A stretch of DNA of 64,000 nucleotides, taken from Cavia porcellus. Its lineage: Eukaryota; Chordata; Mammalia; Rodentia; Caviidae. A model generated the notes under the pieces. The model had not been told where the DNA came from and ran no database searches. It saw only the letters and a list, made by a program, of their open reading frames with translations. Shown here one piece after another: positions 44,740 to 57,870 of this stretch (within the stretch, counting starts at the first letter, position 1; each line of letters opens with the position of its first letter). The translations under genes were made by a program, and so were the position numbers. Location of the stretch: NCBI RefSeq assembly GCF_034190915.1, contig NW_026947503.1, positions 19,798,532-19,862,531 on the forward strand. Reading direction: 5' to 3'.

Positions 44740-44860
44740 CTCAGCCAAAGACAGAGAACATTAACTCAGTTTGCAGATTAGTGAATGGGAACCTGGGTTA
44801 AACGACCTACCCAAGATCACTGAGTTCTAATTGGTGTGATTCAGTCCCATGGCCCATCTT
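44740..44860 (-). repeat. MIR SINE fragment
   Basis: ctcagtttgcagattagtga, aaacgacctacccaagatca and ctgagttctaattgg are antisense MIR. Confidence 0.5.
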
Positions 44861-45334
44861 ATTTAAAGCCTATTCTGTCTCACAAACTATATATGCCTGT
44901 ATTCTATAACCAAAACAATGACATTTTTAGTTTAATGTGAAAATTGTTTGATATCCCATGCCTAAACAAGTTTGAAAATTCCACACTTATCCTATTTTTT
45001 ATTACAAATATTTATTCAGATTATTTGAATTCAGTAGTATATTGAAAGAGAGTAGCAAAGACATAGTATTTAATACCTATGATTATTACTACTTTTACAT
45101 CAAAAATACTATATATTTCAAGGTTTCCTTTTTGAGTCAATGGCTTTCAGGTAGGAATTGAATACATAAAGTATTGAATTACAAATTAAAGACAGTAAAA
45201 ACATATTTGAATCATCTGATTCAAATAAAAGGAAAACCATGCATATAGTCTTAAAAAATACAATTTTAGCAATAAATTGTACCTGTATTTATTTTCTGCA
45301 ATTTTCATTTTAAAGAGAATAAAGCCAAGTAAAT

Positions 45335-45735
45335 AAAATAGAACAAAGCTAATCAAAACAAAACAGTATGATACAGAACTTCAAAACAAGATAATAGCAA
45401 ATCAACAATGGTTACCAAAATGCCTTATTATCTTCAAAATAACTGCCCTTAACTCCAGATATAGTAAATATCAAAAATATAGTAAATATCAAAAAAGAAC
45501 AGAATAGAACTAATAAAAACAAAACAATGAACACAATAAAGGACTTCAAAACAAGGTAATAGTACATCCAAAATGACTACCATAATATATCTTATCTTTG
45601 AAATAGCTGTTCATGCCATTGGATATAATAAAATCAAACAAGACAAAACAGAATAAAACTCAACTCAATAAAGCAATGAAAATAATACAGGATTTCAAAA
45701 CAAGATAATGGGGAATCTATGATATCCAACCACTC
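45335..45735 (+). repeat. Diverged A-rich tandem repeat, three units
   Basis: The core 'acagaacttcaaaacaagat', 'aaaggacttcaaaacaaggt' and 'acaggatttcaaaacaagat' recurs at about 45375, 45538 and 45690, each followed by aatag/aatgg and a matching tail. A related single unit is at 3480-3600. The family is not recognised. Confidence 0.65.
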
Positions 45736-46130
45736 TCAGAAGGAGATTCCCCCATAAATGCTATACTCCATATTGTTACCCTCTGAACGGATGACCAGAC
45801 TACTGGCTTTACTGCAAAGTCAGTGAAACACTAAAGATTACAAGCATTAAGTGTTATTTTACCTCAATAGCTATCACTGCAGCCTGTGTTTCTCCAGATC
45901 AGCCAGTTGCTTGCAAAGGGGAGGGGCACCTTGATTATTCTTGTCTCCCAGCTTGCACACTGGAAGAGACTGGCATCTGGCTCTGCCACAAGCAGCCCAT
46001 GCATGGCACTGACTAGCAGGGAAGACTTGGCTTCTTATTGGATTCTTGTTCTCCTCCCCCATGGTCTTTGAATGGCATATATATCTTTTATTACATTTTT
46101 TTCAAGATATATATTTTGCTTAGTGCATAT
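45736..46130. other. Non-coding, nothing recognised
   Basis: Somewhat GC-richer than its surroundings (45880-46070), with short open frames on both strands that resemble no family. Confidence 0.4.
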
Positions 46131-46134
46131 TAAT

Positions 46135-46800
46135 TTTATAAAATGTTGGGTTTCGTTGTGGCGTTTTATATGTATATATAACATAATTTGATCATATCTA
46201 TCACACCCATTATCCTTCCCCTTACATAACTGTCTCCTCTTGTCTACCAATCTCCCTTATTCTTTCATACAATCTTAATTTTTTTAGATTCCACATATAC
46301 TAGGGATAACGTGATGCTTGTCTGAGTTTGGCTTATTTCATTTAACATGATGATCTCCAGTTCCATCCATTTTTTCCTGCAACTTTCACAATTGCTTTTC
46401 ATTGCTGAACCATACTCAATGTATGTATGTATACCACATTTTATTTATCCAGTTGTTCACTGATGGGTACCTAGACTGGTTATATTTTGCTTATTGTCTA
46501 TTGTGGCACAATAAACATTAGGGATGGTTATTCCTGTCATATACTGGCTTTAATTCCTTTAATTACTAAGGAGTGGTACAACTGGATCATATGGAAGTTC
46601 TGTTTTTAGTTTTTCAAGGAACCTCCATATTGATTTCCGTGAGGCTATAGGAATTTATGTTTCCATCATTTCTGCATTCTTGATTCAGTCATTTTAAGTA
46701 GGATGAGATAAAATCTCAAAAGTAATTTTGATTTAAATTTCTCCAATGGTTAAAGATGTTGAGAATTGTTATATTATTAATTGACCTATATATTTGACAG
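46135..46800 (-). repeat. L1 3'-end fragment, antisense
   Basis: Late ORF2 in reverse: gtttggcttatttcatttaa, atgatctccagttccatcca, tatccagttgttcactgatg and atcatatggaagttctgttt. Confidence 0.8.
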
Positions 46801-46849
46801 ATTCTCCTCCCTCCCTATAAAGCAGACAATAATTACTGACCCATACATT

Positions 46850-46932
46850 ACTTTTTTTGTACCAGGGATCAAATTAATGACCTCGTGCTTCCCAGACAGG
46901 TACTTGAGCCACTGAGCTAAAGACCTAGCCAC
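46850..46932 (-). repeat. ID SINE, antisense
   Basis: ttgtaccagggatcaaatta, cgtgcttcccagacaggtac and gagccactgagctaaagacc. Confidence 0.85.
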
Positions 46933-46939
46933 TCCCACC

Positions 46940-47330
46940 AAGTTAATTTTCAAAGACTTCAGGAAATCAACCTAAGGACCCTTGAACCAGTGAATATAAA
47001 ATATTCAGCCATACATCTTCCAGGTGTCATTACAAAAGAGTTAAAGTCATCCTATTACAGCAAGTAGAACCGCAATTCACAAATAGCTCAATTATGGAAG
47101 CAGCCTATACACCCATCAACAGATAGATGGATAAACAAAAATCCAAAAATATTAGTGTACAGATACAAAATGGAGTACTACCCAGTCATAAAGAAGGACA
47201 AATTTGATTCATTTAGAGGAAAATGGAGACCATAATATTAAATGAAATAGATCAAATACAGAAGGTTAAGTATAACATGATTTCTTTTATATAAAAAATA
47301 CAAATATAAATTATTTAAGGATAAAAAGTA
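46940..47330 (+). repeat. L1 3'-end fragment, sense
   Basis: Late ORF2: ctcaattatggaagcagcct, acacccatcaacagatagat, acaaaatggagtactaccca and aatattaaatgaaatagatc. It lies next to an antisense fragment of the same region, so the two could be one inverted insertion. Confidence 0.75.
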
Positions 47331-47575
47331 AAAAGGGTTTGGGAAGCCCCAGTTGCATCTCTGGTAAACCCAAGTATTTTTGGGAAAACTACAATGCTGT
47401 AATTCTTCAGGTATACTCTTCAGCTTACAATACTGTAACAAAAAATTTAGGCCCATGCAAGATCTACAATAAATATTGTGTAAGGATAAGAAACTGCTCA
47501 AAGAGGAAAAGTAACTGGGATAGGGGAAAGGATGAGTGAGGGAAAGGAAAGGGAAAAAGACATAAATTTGTGTAG

Positions 47576-47578
<3 letters not shown>

Positions 47579-47619
<41 letters not shown>
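47579..47619 (+). repeat. (TA)n microsatellite
   Basis: About 20 uninterrupted TA units. Confidence 0.95.
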
Positions 47620-47916
47620 CAGCTAAAATAAATATACTACTAATTCTATTAGTCCTTGGAAAAGAACAGCTAATACTCACATAATTAGATCAATTTTCCA
47701 CATCTATATCTGGTAATCTAAGCAACCCTTTTGAAGGTAACCATATGCAATATTATAATCATTATTAAATTCCTATCATCTTATGAAGATCTATGCAGTT
47801 ATTATTTTGGGTTTGTTACTGTTTGCTTATCTCTTTTGCTTTTTGTTTTTCTTTTCTGTGTCTTTCCTTCTCATGTAAAAAAGAGAGAACTTCTTCACAT
47901 CAATCGTATTTAAATT

Positions 47917-48182
47917 TCAGAAGTCTAACACAAGGGCAAAAATCTTAAAATCTGTTTTAAAAAATCACTTGTAAAGGTAAACCCATTAGAATTATGCCAG
48001 ACTCCTCAATACAAAACTTAAAGGCTTGGATTTCAAGTTCTAAAAGATAACAGCTTCCAACCCGTACTTGTGACATTAAGAATACTAAGATCCAGTCCCA
48101 GAGAACTATGTGAACCCTGCAAAACTTTCCTTCAAAACTGTCAAAGAAATAAGTTATCTCCATGACAATGAACACCTCAAAC
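47917..48182 (+). repeat. Old L1 (outermost of the nested stack), ORF1 piece
   Basis: Decayed ORF1 C-terminal domain: gtctaacacaagggcaaaaa, cacttgtaaaggtaaaccca, cttaaaggcttggatttcaa and ctccatgacaatgaacacct align with the ORF1 of copy 1 (32125-32370). It is interrupted after 48182 and resumes at 60155. Confidence 0.85.
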
Positions 48183-48787
48183 AGAGGACATGAGCAGTGT
48201 CAGAACAAGATGGCTGTGCAGGTGGTGCAGGCAGTGCAGGCGGTTCATCTGGAGTCTGACGCTTTCCTAGTTTGTGTCAACCATGCTCTGAGCACAGAAA
48301 AGGAGGAGGCAGTGGGGCTGTGTACAGAGGAGTTGAATGATGATACAAGGAGTGACTCCAAACTTGCCTGTACTGGAAATGAAATGTGCACAGTTGGTGA
48401 AAAGGTTGACACCGTCAGAATTGTTTACATTCATTCTGTTATCATCCTCAGATGTTCTGATAAGAGGAAAGACCAAGTAGAAATCTCTCCTGAGCAACTG
48501 TCTGCAGCCTCAACAGAGACAGAGAGGTTGGCTGAACTAAAATAAGTTGCCCCATGAGAGCTGCGGGCTGGTATCATTCCTACCTTTATATAACTGTTTG
48601 GCCTTCACATGTTGATGTTCACACACAAGCCATGTACCAGATGATGGATCAGGGCTTTGTGGGTCTTATTTTTTCCTCTTTCATAGAGGATAAAAACACA
48701 AAGACTGGCCAGGTACTATACACTTGCTTCCAATCCAAACAGGCCCAAAAGAGCTCAGAGTATGAAAGAATTGAAACTCCAATCCAG
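48183..48787 (+). pseudogene. BRCC3: BRCC3 processed pseudogene, 5' part
   Basis: Retrocopy of BRCC3 (BRCC36, a JAMM/MPN+ K63-specific deubiquitinase of the BRCA1-A and BRISC complexes). A short 5' UTR is followed by an ATG at 48210. The sequence then reads MAVQVVQAVQAVHLESDAFL, later SDKRKDQVEISPEQLSAAS, and (after a stop at 48543-48545 and a small deletion) ITVWPSHVDV, QAMYQMMDQGFVGLIF and SSEYERIE. Exon joins are seamless with no introns. The match stops abruptly at 48787 and resumes at 58976. It is flanked by an 11-bp duplication (acac[c/a]tcaaac, 48172-48182 and 60155-60165). Confidence 0.95.
48773..48787 (+). repeat. Target-site duplication, left copy (HAL1-like element B)
   Basis: gaaactccaatccag inside the BRCC3 retrocopy; gaaactcccatccac is at 58976-58990. 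Confidence 0.85.
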
Positions 48788-49523
48788 ATATTCAAATTAG
48801 AATTCAGCGTGGGGAGTCCCAAGCAGAGAGAGATGAATTCTCTCATCCCAAGAAGAAACTTAGGTGAGAAGAACCAATCAAACATACAGTCCAGGTGCTA
48901 CTATTGGAACAGCTAAAGGTTCAGTGCTCCTGCTGCAGCACCCGAACCGAGCTGCAGCAACCTGCCAAGCCATCTGAAATCCCGCCACTTCGACTCACAG
49001 GAAATGCAGTCACACTGAGGTCAGGGGTCGGCGAGCCAGAGAGCTGAGCTAGCAGAGAACCTGCATCACCTGTGGATAATAATGGGAATAAAACCATTCC
49101 ACAGGGAAGGGGGCTACAACAGATGACATTATGGGATCAGGCAGGACTGGCAGGAACAAAGGGTAGCAGTGACTTCAGTCAGTTGTTCCCTTCCCAAACG
49201 GGATTGGTGGAGTGAGCTTAGCCTGGGTCACATGATCTGGCTGAGACCCAAAAGGTTATCCGAAATCAATTCCCTACGGCAGCAGTGCACACTAATGCAG
49301 TAAAGGCCTCAGTAGGTTGATTGACCCAGAGGGAGGTGACGCACATTAATACAGTGAAGGCCTCAGCAGGTTGACTGATCTGGAGGGGAGGGGCCAGCAT
49401 ACATTGCCCCTGTTTGCAATTCACTAGCACACTGCAGTGGAAAGGGTCACCTAGTCAGCATGTTCCAGAAGAATTATAACCAACAAAGAAAGAAATGGGA
49501 GCCTCCTGGAAGAAACAAAAAAG

Positions 49524-50670
49524 ATGGGAAGAGGAAGCAACAAGAAAAAGTCCCCAGGTCCCAACCCTGGGAACACTGACCCAGGAAGGTAAATACAAAG
49601 GAGAATGATGGCAGCAAACATGCAATATCAGATACAGCACCAGTGGACATAAAAAGCCATCTTCAGAACCTCATAGATGAGTTCAAAAGGGAAATGTTTA
49701 GCTAAGTAAAGCAAGATATAAGAAGAGATGCTAAGCACCCCTCAAGAAGACACAGACAGAAGAATGGAGGAACTTAAACAAAGGACAGAACCATTGGATG
49801 AAGAATGCAAACAAAATATAGAATACATGAAGCACATTCAAAGAGATACCAGGAAATTAAAAACTCTATGGAAAGATGGCAAATCTTCTTGAAAGAAACT
49901 AAGGATAGATTGCCCAAACTGGAGGACAGGTTTGAATGTGGGATTATGAAAGGAAAAACTTTTTTAAAATAACAAAGAAACAAGCAATAACAATACAGAG
50001 GCTAGAAGACATCAAGACGGTCTATAACATGAGAATAAAGAATGTGAATGAAGAAGCAGGGGTACAAACAAAGGAACTACAAAGGCTACTCACAGAAATA
50101 ATTAAGGAAAACTTCCCAAACATAGGAAAAGGAAATGATATTCTGATATATGAGGCATACAGAACTCCAGCCACCTACAACCAAAACAAAGCCACACCCA
50201 GGCATACAATAATCAAGATCCCAGAAATCCAATATAAGAGCAGAATATTAAAAGCTGTTAGAGACAAGAAACAAATCACCTATAAAGGAAGGCCCATCAG
50301 AATCACAGCAGACTTCTCAACACAAACCATCAAGTCAAGAAGAGCCTGGAGCGATATATTCCAAGCCCTAAAAGAAAATAACCTCCAGCCCAGATTGATA
50401 TACCCTGAAAATCTGTCTCTAGAAATTAATGGAGAAACAAGATGCTTCCAAGACAAAGAAGAACTTGGGAAATTCGCGACCACCAATACAACTCTACAGA
50501 GAATACTGCAGGACATTCTAGAGAGAGAGAAAAGTACTAGGATTCCAGGAACAGTGGCAGAGAGCTCAATGAATGGAGCAGAAAACAGAATGAAGAAGAC
50601 AAGCAAACAAATGACGGCAAAAAAAGAGCATAACAGAAATGAGGCAGAGAAGGTTGGTTACAATGTCTAA
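49524..50670 (+). pseudogene. HAL1-like ORF1, element B (broken)
   Basis: L1 ORF1p homologue, the same family as element A. The likely start is ATGGGAAGAGG at 49524. Stops and frameshifts occur in the first 400 bp, then 49936-50670 is open. That part reads through the RRM segment (EAYRTPATYNQNKATPRH), then [15 protein letters not shown] and [13 protein letters not shown], and ends in a basic tail. The C-terminal domain is closer to the young L1 ORF1 than to element A at several positions (KSRRAW versus KSRREW). Confidence 0.85.
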
Positions 50671-52146
50671 TATAGATGGCCTTGATATACTAAATTGAGA
50701 AAAAGAACCACATGTAGAGTAGATCAGGAGGCAGGGTCCATCAAGATGCTATTTTTAGGAAATATAATTAATAGGAAAAGAGTACATGGGCTGAAAATCA
50801 AGTATGAGAAAACAATGCTCTATGTGACAGAGAACCAGAGAGTAATAGGGGCAACTGGACCAGTATTTGTGGATAGGTTGAAAAGACAGGCTTTAATAGA
50901 TAAAGGATACAATTAGAGATCAAGTCCAGGAGAGAGAAGAGTCAGAACCACTTAGGTAAATAGCAGGTTGCCCCCCCCCGCCCAATTTAAAACCAAGGGT
51001 CTTGGTGAGACCCAAAAATGCACAGTGTACCCTGGGGAAGTGAAAGGGAAGGGAGAGTCTTAAAAAAGATGGCAGAAGATATTGTTAATAGTGTACCAGG
51101 ATTTAAAACCCACATTACTCACACCAGTCTACTTAGATAGATTTTATTCTGTCCCAGTTTGTCTACTTGCATTAGATTTGAGGGCACAGACAGCTATCCC
51201 AAAAACATCAGGATATAGCACAGTAATCATCTTTAATTTCCTGTTATTTTAATCTGGAGCCCTGTATGACTTACACTGTTTTATCATGACTGATCTTAGT
51301 TAAAGCTGGTTTGTTTGATTGCTGTTTGGTATCGACAGATTTTATTCAAAACTGATATGACAGTATCAAGTCTGAAAGTATAAGCAACTATACTGAAGAT
51401 GACAAGACTCACTACAATACACATTCTGGTTTGATAACTGCCTGCTTTTGAAGTTTTTATTAATACTGGTATGTACTTATATATTCAATTATACTATGTC
51501 TGATGACATAGCCAGTTCTATTGAAGAGAACAAGAGACAACACAGGAATTATGGTAGAAATCCTTGTACAACGGTCTTTATATGTGTTTTTCGTTTCATG
51601 TGTTTATAGGAGCATGTTTTGTTTTGTCTTGCTTTGTTTTGTTTCTCCCTCTAATATAGAAAGGATAGAAATACATGTTAAGACACATGCATGTGTAGAA
51701 CCTATAAGCAGTTTATGAGAACTGATCTTATGATACATGATGAAATGAACAAACACTTTGAAGAAAAAGAGACACTAAAGTACCCAGGGCTGATCCTGGA
51801 GTGTCATAATGTGACACCCAGAAATAGTATTATTCTTTGTTCAGAGTGATATTAGCCTGATTGGGTTTGTTCAATCTCAGCATAATTGAAGATATGGATA
51901 ACTGCATGTATGTTTAAGTGTATAGGATTGATAATCATATTTCTCAGTGTTTGTTGGATAGGTGAACAGAGCTGGTTGCAGTCTCACTGTTTGAATCCCT
52001 CTTTGTATGCTCCACTTTAGTATCTTGAATAACTATTTGTAAAAGGACAATCTGTAATCATCAACTAGTGATTTCTTACTGTTTATTTTTTTCTTTGAAA
52101 TTATGTATTATTTCTACTCACTTTCTATTTTGTTTAGTTTTTCTTT

Positions 52147-52161
52147 AAATAGAATTTAAGA
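52147..52161 (+). repeat. Target-site duplication, left copy (L1 copy 2)
   Basis: aaatagaatttaaga, in the tail of element B. The exact repeat is at 58951-58965. Confidence 0.9.
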
Positions 52162-52222
52162 GAACCACAGGATTTGGGTTGCATTTGCTCAGCCTCAGAG
52201 TTGTTCAGAAATAATTGAAGGG

Positions 52223-52730
52223 GCCTACACTATCCCCCGAGCCCAGCCGTGCCTAGCCATCCGTGTGCAGAGGAGGAGCTGGGCGGATCTGGAGTGCCGG
52301 CAGAAGCCCCTTCCTTTGTCTGGAGGACTGAATATCTCTGCAAGCAGGGAGGGATCACAGGTTCCTGAGGCACCTCGGCCTGTGGTAAGTGCTCAGCACA
52401 CTCTGCCCAAATCTCAGACTGTTGCGGACCCCCCAGGCTTCCAGGTGCAGTGAAGTGGAGCAGTGGGTTAGAGACCACTACATCCTCCTCCCCATCCCGG
52501 CTGCACTTGGAGGTCTGCTGAGCTCCCGACGGGTGGGCGGGCCTACACTATCCCCCGAGCCCAGCCACGCCTAGCCATCCATGTGCAGAGGAGGAGCTGG
52601 GCGGATCTGGAGTGCCTGCAGAAGCCCCTTCCTTTGTCTGGAGGACTGTGGATATCTCTGCAAGCAGGGAGGGATCACAGGCTCCTGAGGCACTGTGGCC
52701 TGTGGTGAGTACCCTAACTCCGCTGCGATT
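52223..52730 (+). promoter_or_regulatory. L1 copy 2 5' UTR monomers (318-bp period)
   Basis: gcctacactatcccccgagc occurs at 52223 and 52541. The unit is related to the 260-bp unit of copy 1 but contains an extra segment of about 60 bp (gcaagcagggagggatcaca ... cctgtggtaagtgctcagca). In copy 1 that segment occurs only once, after the monomers. Confidence 0.85.
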
Positions 52731-52960
52731 GAAGAGCTGTGGAGCTTCCAAGGGGCAGGTGGGCGCACAGTGTCCCTGAGGCCCACCTTGTCTGGAACTG
52801 CGGAGTTCTGAACAAGCAGAGGAGGGCCATTGGTTCTGCAGGCGCAATGGCTTGGGGTAGCGTGGTGGCAGAGTCTCAGTAGCTGCAAACATAGAAGGGG
52901 ATTTTCAACAGATCCTGAGGAAGCTTTCAAATAACACTTGAAACACAGAAATGTAGGAAA

Positions 52961-54013
52961 ATGACAAACCGAAAGACCAAATTACAACCTCAAACCTCCA
53001 GCCCATCTCAGAAAACCCTAGGAGGAATGTATTTAGAAGAAAATATATCCCATCCACCTCATATATCAGACACAATAGCTACTGAAGTTGACAAGCAACT
53101 CCAGGAAGCTTTAAAGATTTTCAAACTCGAAATAATTTCCCAGATAAAAGAAGAAATGATAAAAGAAATGAAAGAGATTCTAAATATATCTAAAGAAAAC
53201 ACAGATAAAAAATTGGAGGAACTAAACAAAAAGGTAGAATCCCTAGACGAGCAATATAAGAAACAAACAGAATACATAATGCAGATGCACAGAGATATAC
53301 AGGAAATAAAAAACTCCACTGAAAGTTGTAAAAACCACCTTAATGAAAGTGAAGATAGAATTTCAGACCTTGAAGACAGGATTGCAGCTAGTGAACAGGA
53401 AAGGAAAGATCTTTTAAAAATAACAAGGAATCAGGAAACAACAATTCAACAACTGCAAGACGATGCAAAGAAGAATAACATAAGAATGATAGGGATTAAT
53501 GAAAAAGAAGGAGACAACATAAAGGATATCAAGAGGATATTTAGAGAAGTAATAGCTGAAAATTTCCCAAGCATGAGATCAGAAACTGACATCAGGATCA
53601 GTGAAGCATATAGAACTCCAAATAGTCATAACCAAAATAAAACTACATCCAGGCATATAATAATCACCATCCCAGAAATCCAACACAAGAATAGATTATT
53701 AAAAGCTGTCAGAGAGAAAAGACAGATCACTTATAAAGGAAAACCTATCAGAATCACAGCAGACTTTTCATCACAAACAATAAAGTCAAGAAGAGCATGG
53801 AGTGAAGTATTCTAGATCCTAAAGCAAAATGATTTCCAACCTAGACTGATATATCCTGCAAAACTATCATTCAAAATAGATGGTGAAATACGATACTTCC
53901 ATGACAAAGAACAGCTGAAGAACTTCATGAACACCAAACCAACCCTGCAAAAACTATTGAAAGACAGTTTAGATACACAAAGGAAAAAACCACTAAGCAA
54001 AGCAAATAATTAA
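52961..54013 (+). pseudogene. L1 copy 2 ORF1p, one nonsense codon
   Basis: Same 1053-bp length as copy 1, with no indels. Codon 285 is TAG (53813-53815) where copy 1 has CAG. The stop cuts off the second half of the C-terminal domain, so a product would probably not bind RNA normally. Coiled coil and RRM are unchanged. Confidence 0.95.
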
Positions 54014-54032
54014 ACAGAACAGAAAGATAAAG

Positions 54033-57000
54033 ATGCAACAGCAGAGAGATAAGATTCCTACAATTAACCAGCATTTAACAGTAATAACCATTAATGTAAA
54101 TGGTCTCAATGCACCAATCAAAAGAAACAGACTAGCAGAATGGATCAAGAAACAAAATCCAACCATATGCTGTTTACAGGAAACCCATCTAACCCAGAAG
54201 GATACTCACAGACTGAAAGTCAAAGGATGGAAAACAATTCTTCATGCAGCAGGAATCCAAAAAAAGGCAGGAGTAGCCATTCTGTTTGCAGACAATGTGA
54301 ACTTTAAACCAACAATGACCATAAAGGATAAAGAAGATCACTACATACTCGTAAGGGGAAAACTCCAAGAGGAAGAGATAACTATCTTAAATATATACGC
54401 ACCAAACTCCAGAGCACCCAGTTATATAAAACAATTATTAACAGAAATGAAAACTCAAATTATCAGTAACACAATTGTAACAGGAGACCTTAATACGCCA
54501 TTGACACCAAGGGACAGATCAACCAGACAGAAAATGAGCAAAGAAATAACAGAACTGAATCATACCTGTGAACAAATGGGTTTGATAGACATATACAGAA
54601 TGTTCCACCCAACAACATCAGAATACACATTCTTCTCAGCAGTACATGGATCGTTTTCTAAAATAGACCATATATTAGCTCACAGAACATATTTAAACAA
54701 GTGCAAAAGAGCTGAAATCATCCCTTGCATGTTATCGGATCATAGCGCTCTGAAATTAGAAATTAATGATAAAAGATACTGCAAAAATCCCACCAACACA
54801 TGGAAACTGAATAACACACTCTTGAGTAATCAGTGGGTCACAGAAGAAATTAAAGAAATTAAACAATACCTAAAAGAAAATGAAAATGCAGATACAACTT
54901 ACCGGAATCTGTGGGATGCAATAAAAGCCGTCCTGAGAGGAAAATGTATTGCACTGAGTTCCCACATCAGGAAAACAGAACGAATACAAATAAATAACTT
55001 GATGCTCCACCTCAAACAGCTAGAAAAAGAAGAGCAAGTCAAGCCCAAAGCCAAAAGAAGAGAGGAAATAATAAAAATCAGAGCAGAAATCAATGCAATA
55101 GAGACTAAGAAAACAATCCAAAGAATCAACGAATCAAAGAGTTGGTTCTTTGAAAGAATAAATAAAATCGATAAGCCTCTAGCCAACCTTATTAAAAAAA
55201 GGGAAGAAAAAGCTCAAATTCATGCAATAAGAAATGAAAAAGGAGAAATCACTACAGAACCAATAGAAATACAGAAGATCATCAACACCTATTTCGAAAA
55301 CCTCTACTCTCAAAAGTTTGATAACACAGAAGAAATAGACAGATTCTTAGAAGCATATGAAGTGCCAAAGCTAGATCAAGAGGATGTAAAACTGTTGAAT
55401 AACCCAATCTCTGTTACTGAAATTGAAAATGTAATTAAGTCCTTACCCACCAAGAAGAGCCCAGGCCCAGATGGATTCACTGCAGAATTCTACAAGAAAT
55501 ACAAAGAAGACCTAATGCCGACACTCCTCAAACTATTCAATGAAATTGAAAGGGAAGCAATCCTTCCTAAGTCATTCCTGGAAACAAATATTACTCTAGT
55601 ACCAAAACCTGAGAAAGACCCAACTATAAAAGAGAACTATAGACCGATCTCCCTAATGAACACAGATGCAAAAATCCTCAATAAAATATTGGCAAATAGG
55701 ATCCAGCAAATCATCAAGAAGATTATACACCATGACCAAGTGGGATTCATCCCAGGAATGCAAGGATGGTTCAACATACGCAAATCAATAAATGTAATCC
55801 ACCATATCAATAAAGCCAAAAATAAGAATCACATGATCATTTCTATAGATGCAGAAAAAGCCTTCAATAAGGTCCAACATTTATTCATGATAAAAACTTT
55901 ACAGAAAATTGGAATAGATGGTCTTTACCTCAATATAATAAAGGCCATTTATGACAAACCAACAGCCAGCATCATACTAAATAGCCGAAAATTGAAAGCC
56001 TTTACTTTAAAATCAGGCACAAGACAAGGATGTCCTTTATCACCACTCCTATTTAATATAGTACTGGAAGTACTAGCCAGAGCAATTAGGCAAGAAAGAG
56101 AAATAAAAGGGGTAAAGATAGGAAAAGAAGAAGTTAAGTTATCATTGTTTGCAGATGACATGATACTCTACATAGAAGACCCCCTAAACTCCATTGAAAG
56201 ACTCTTAGATACAATAAATAAATTCAGTAATGTGGCTGGATACAAAATCAATACTCAGAAATCAATAGCATTCCTATACACAAACAACAAAATCACAGAG
56301 AGGGAAATAAGAGAAACTGGACTATTCACATTAGCAAGCAAAAAAAATGAAATATTTAGGAATTACTCTTACGAAAGAAGTGAAAGACTTATACAGTGAA
56401 AACTATAATACACTGAAAAAGGAAACTGAAGATGATCTCAGAAAATGGAAAGACATCCCTTGCTCATGGATAGGAAGAACAAACATTGTGAAGATGGCCA
56501 TTCTCCCAAAACTCTTATACAGATTCAATGCAATCCCAATAGAAATACCATCAACATACCTTATAGATCTAGAGAAATCACTCCTAAATTTCATCTGGAA
56601 CCAGAAGAGACCTAGAATTGCAAAGGCAATTCCAAGAAGCAAAGACAAAGCAGGAGGCATCACAATCCCTGACTTGAAATTATACTACAAAGCAACAGTA
56701 GTAAAATCAACATGGTATTGGAATCAAAACAGAGCTGAAGATCAATGGAATAGATTAGAAGATACAACCACAACTACAAACACACTCAACCACCTTATCT
56801 TTGATAAAGGAGCCAAGCAGCTTCACTGGAAGAACGACAGTCTCTTTAATAAATGGTGCTGGAAAAACTGGCTCTCCATTTGCCGAAAACTAAAGCTAGA
56901 CCCATGTCTATCACCATGTACTAAATTAAAATCTAAATGGGTCAAAGATCTGAATATTAAAACAGAAACACTAAATCTATTGGAAGACAAATTGGGTAGA

Positions 57001-57870
57001 AACCTTGGAGACATAGGAGTAGGTAGAGAATTCATGAACAGGACTCAAACCGCACGGGAAATACTTCCCAGAATCAATAACTGGGACCACTTCTTATTAA
57101 AAAGTTTCTGCATGTCAAAAGAAATCTCCAGCATAGTGAAAAGAAAACCCACAAACTGGGAAAAGATTTTAGTGAACTCTCTCTCGGACAAGGGACTCTT
57201 GTCTAAAACATATAAAGAATTAAAAAAACTCAGACCTCCAAAATTCAAAGATCCAATCCAAAAATGGGCATCTGAGATGAATACGCAATTCTCAGATGAA
57301 GAAATGCAAATGGAAAATAAATACATGAAAAAATGCTCATCATCATTGGTCATTAGAGAAATGCAAATTAAAACCACACTGAGATACCATCTCACTCATG
57401 AAAGAATGGCCAGGATCAAGAAAACCAACAACAACAAATGCTGGAGAGGCTGTGGGGAAAAAGGAACTCTCCTGCACTGTTGGTGGGAGTGTAGACTGGT
57501 ACAGCCTTTGTGGAGGTCTGTCTGGAGATTTCTCAAAAAGTTGGGATTGGAAATCCCATTTATTCCAGCTATTCCACTTCTAGGCATATTCCCAGAAGAA
57601 CTGAAAGCATCATACCACAGTGATATATGTGCACCTATGTTTATAGCAGCACAATTTGTAATCGCCAGATCTTGGAAACAACCCAAGTGTCCATCAACTG
57701 AGGAATGGATAAAAAAGTTGTGGTATTTCGATACAATGGAATATTATTCAGCTATAAAGAAGGATCACATTGAGATATTTATTAATAAATGGGCACAGCT
57801 TGAGACCATACTCATAAGTGAAATAAATAAATCTCGCATGTATGAATACCGAATAGTTTCCCTAATGTAA
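54033..57870 (+). pseudogene. L1 copy 2 ORF2p, one frameshift
   Basis: Endonuclease and reverse-transcriptase regions are open from the ATG to 56399. One extra A in an A8 run (56340-56347; A7 in copy 1) breaks the frame about 60 residues after the FADD motif, and the remaining C-terminal part is open in the new frame from 56347 to 57870. Two in-frame 3-bp indels relative to copy 1 also occur. In the first catalytic RT motif the second aspartate is changed (SIDAEKAFN instead of ...AFD). The Cys/His motif near the C-terminus is present. Confidence 0.95.

Larger units (their letters stand above)
48788..52161 (+). mobile_element. HAL1-like half-L1 retrotransposon B (main part)
   Basis: Inserted into the BRCC3 retrocopy. 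It has a 5' leader (48788-49523), a decayed ORF1 (49524-50670) and about 1.5 kb of 3' sequence colinear with that of element A (for example gataacaag.. and the 'gttaatagtgtaccaggatt' region). There is no ORF2 or ORF2 remnant. The leader holds two copies of a 64-bp unit (aatgcagtaaaggcctcagt.. at 49295 and aatacagtgaaggcctcagc.. at 49349). The end, aaatagaatttaag plus poly(A), is cut by L1 copy 2 and found again at 58951-58975. Confidence 0.85.

Noticed and set aside
45335..45735. CRISPR-like array
   Set aside because: Units are diverged, about 150 bp, without constant spacers, in a vertebrate genome; it is an A-rich tandem repeat.
48162..48545. 127-codon frame that could be read as a small BRCC3-like gene
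   Set aside because: It begins in old L1 sequence, stops within the MPN domain, and is the 5' part of an intronless, interrupted retrocopy with poly(A).
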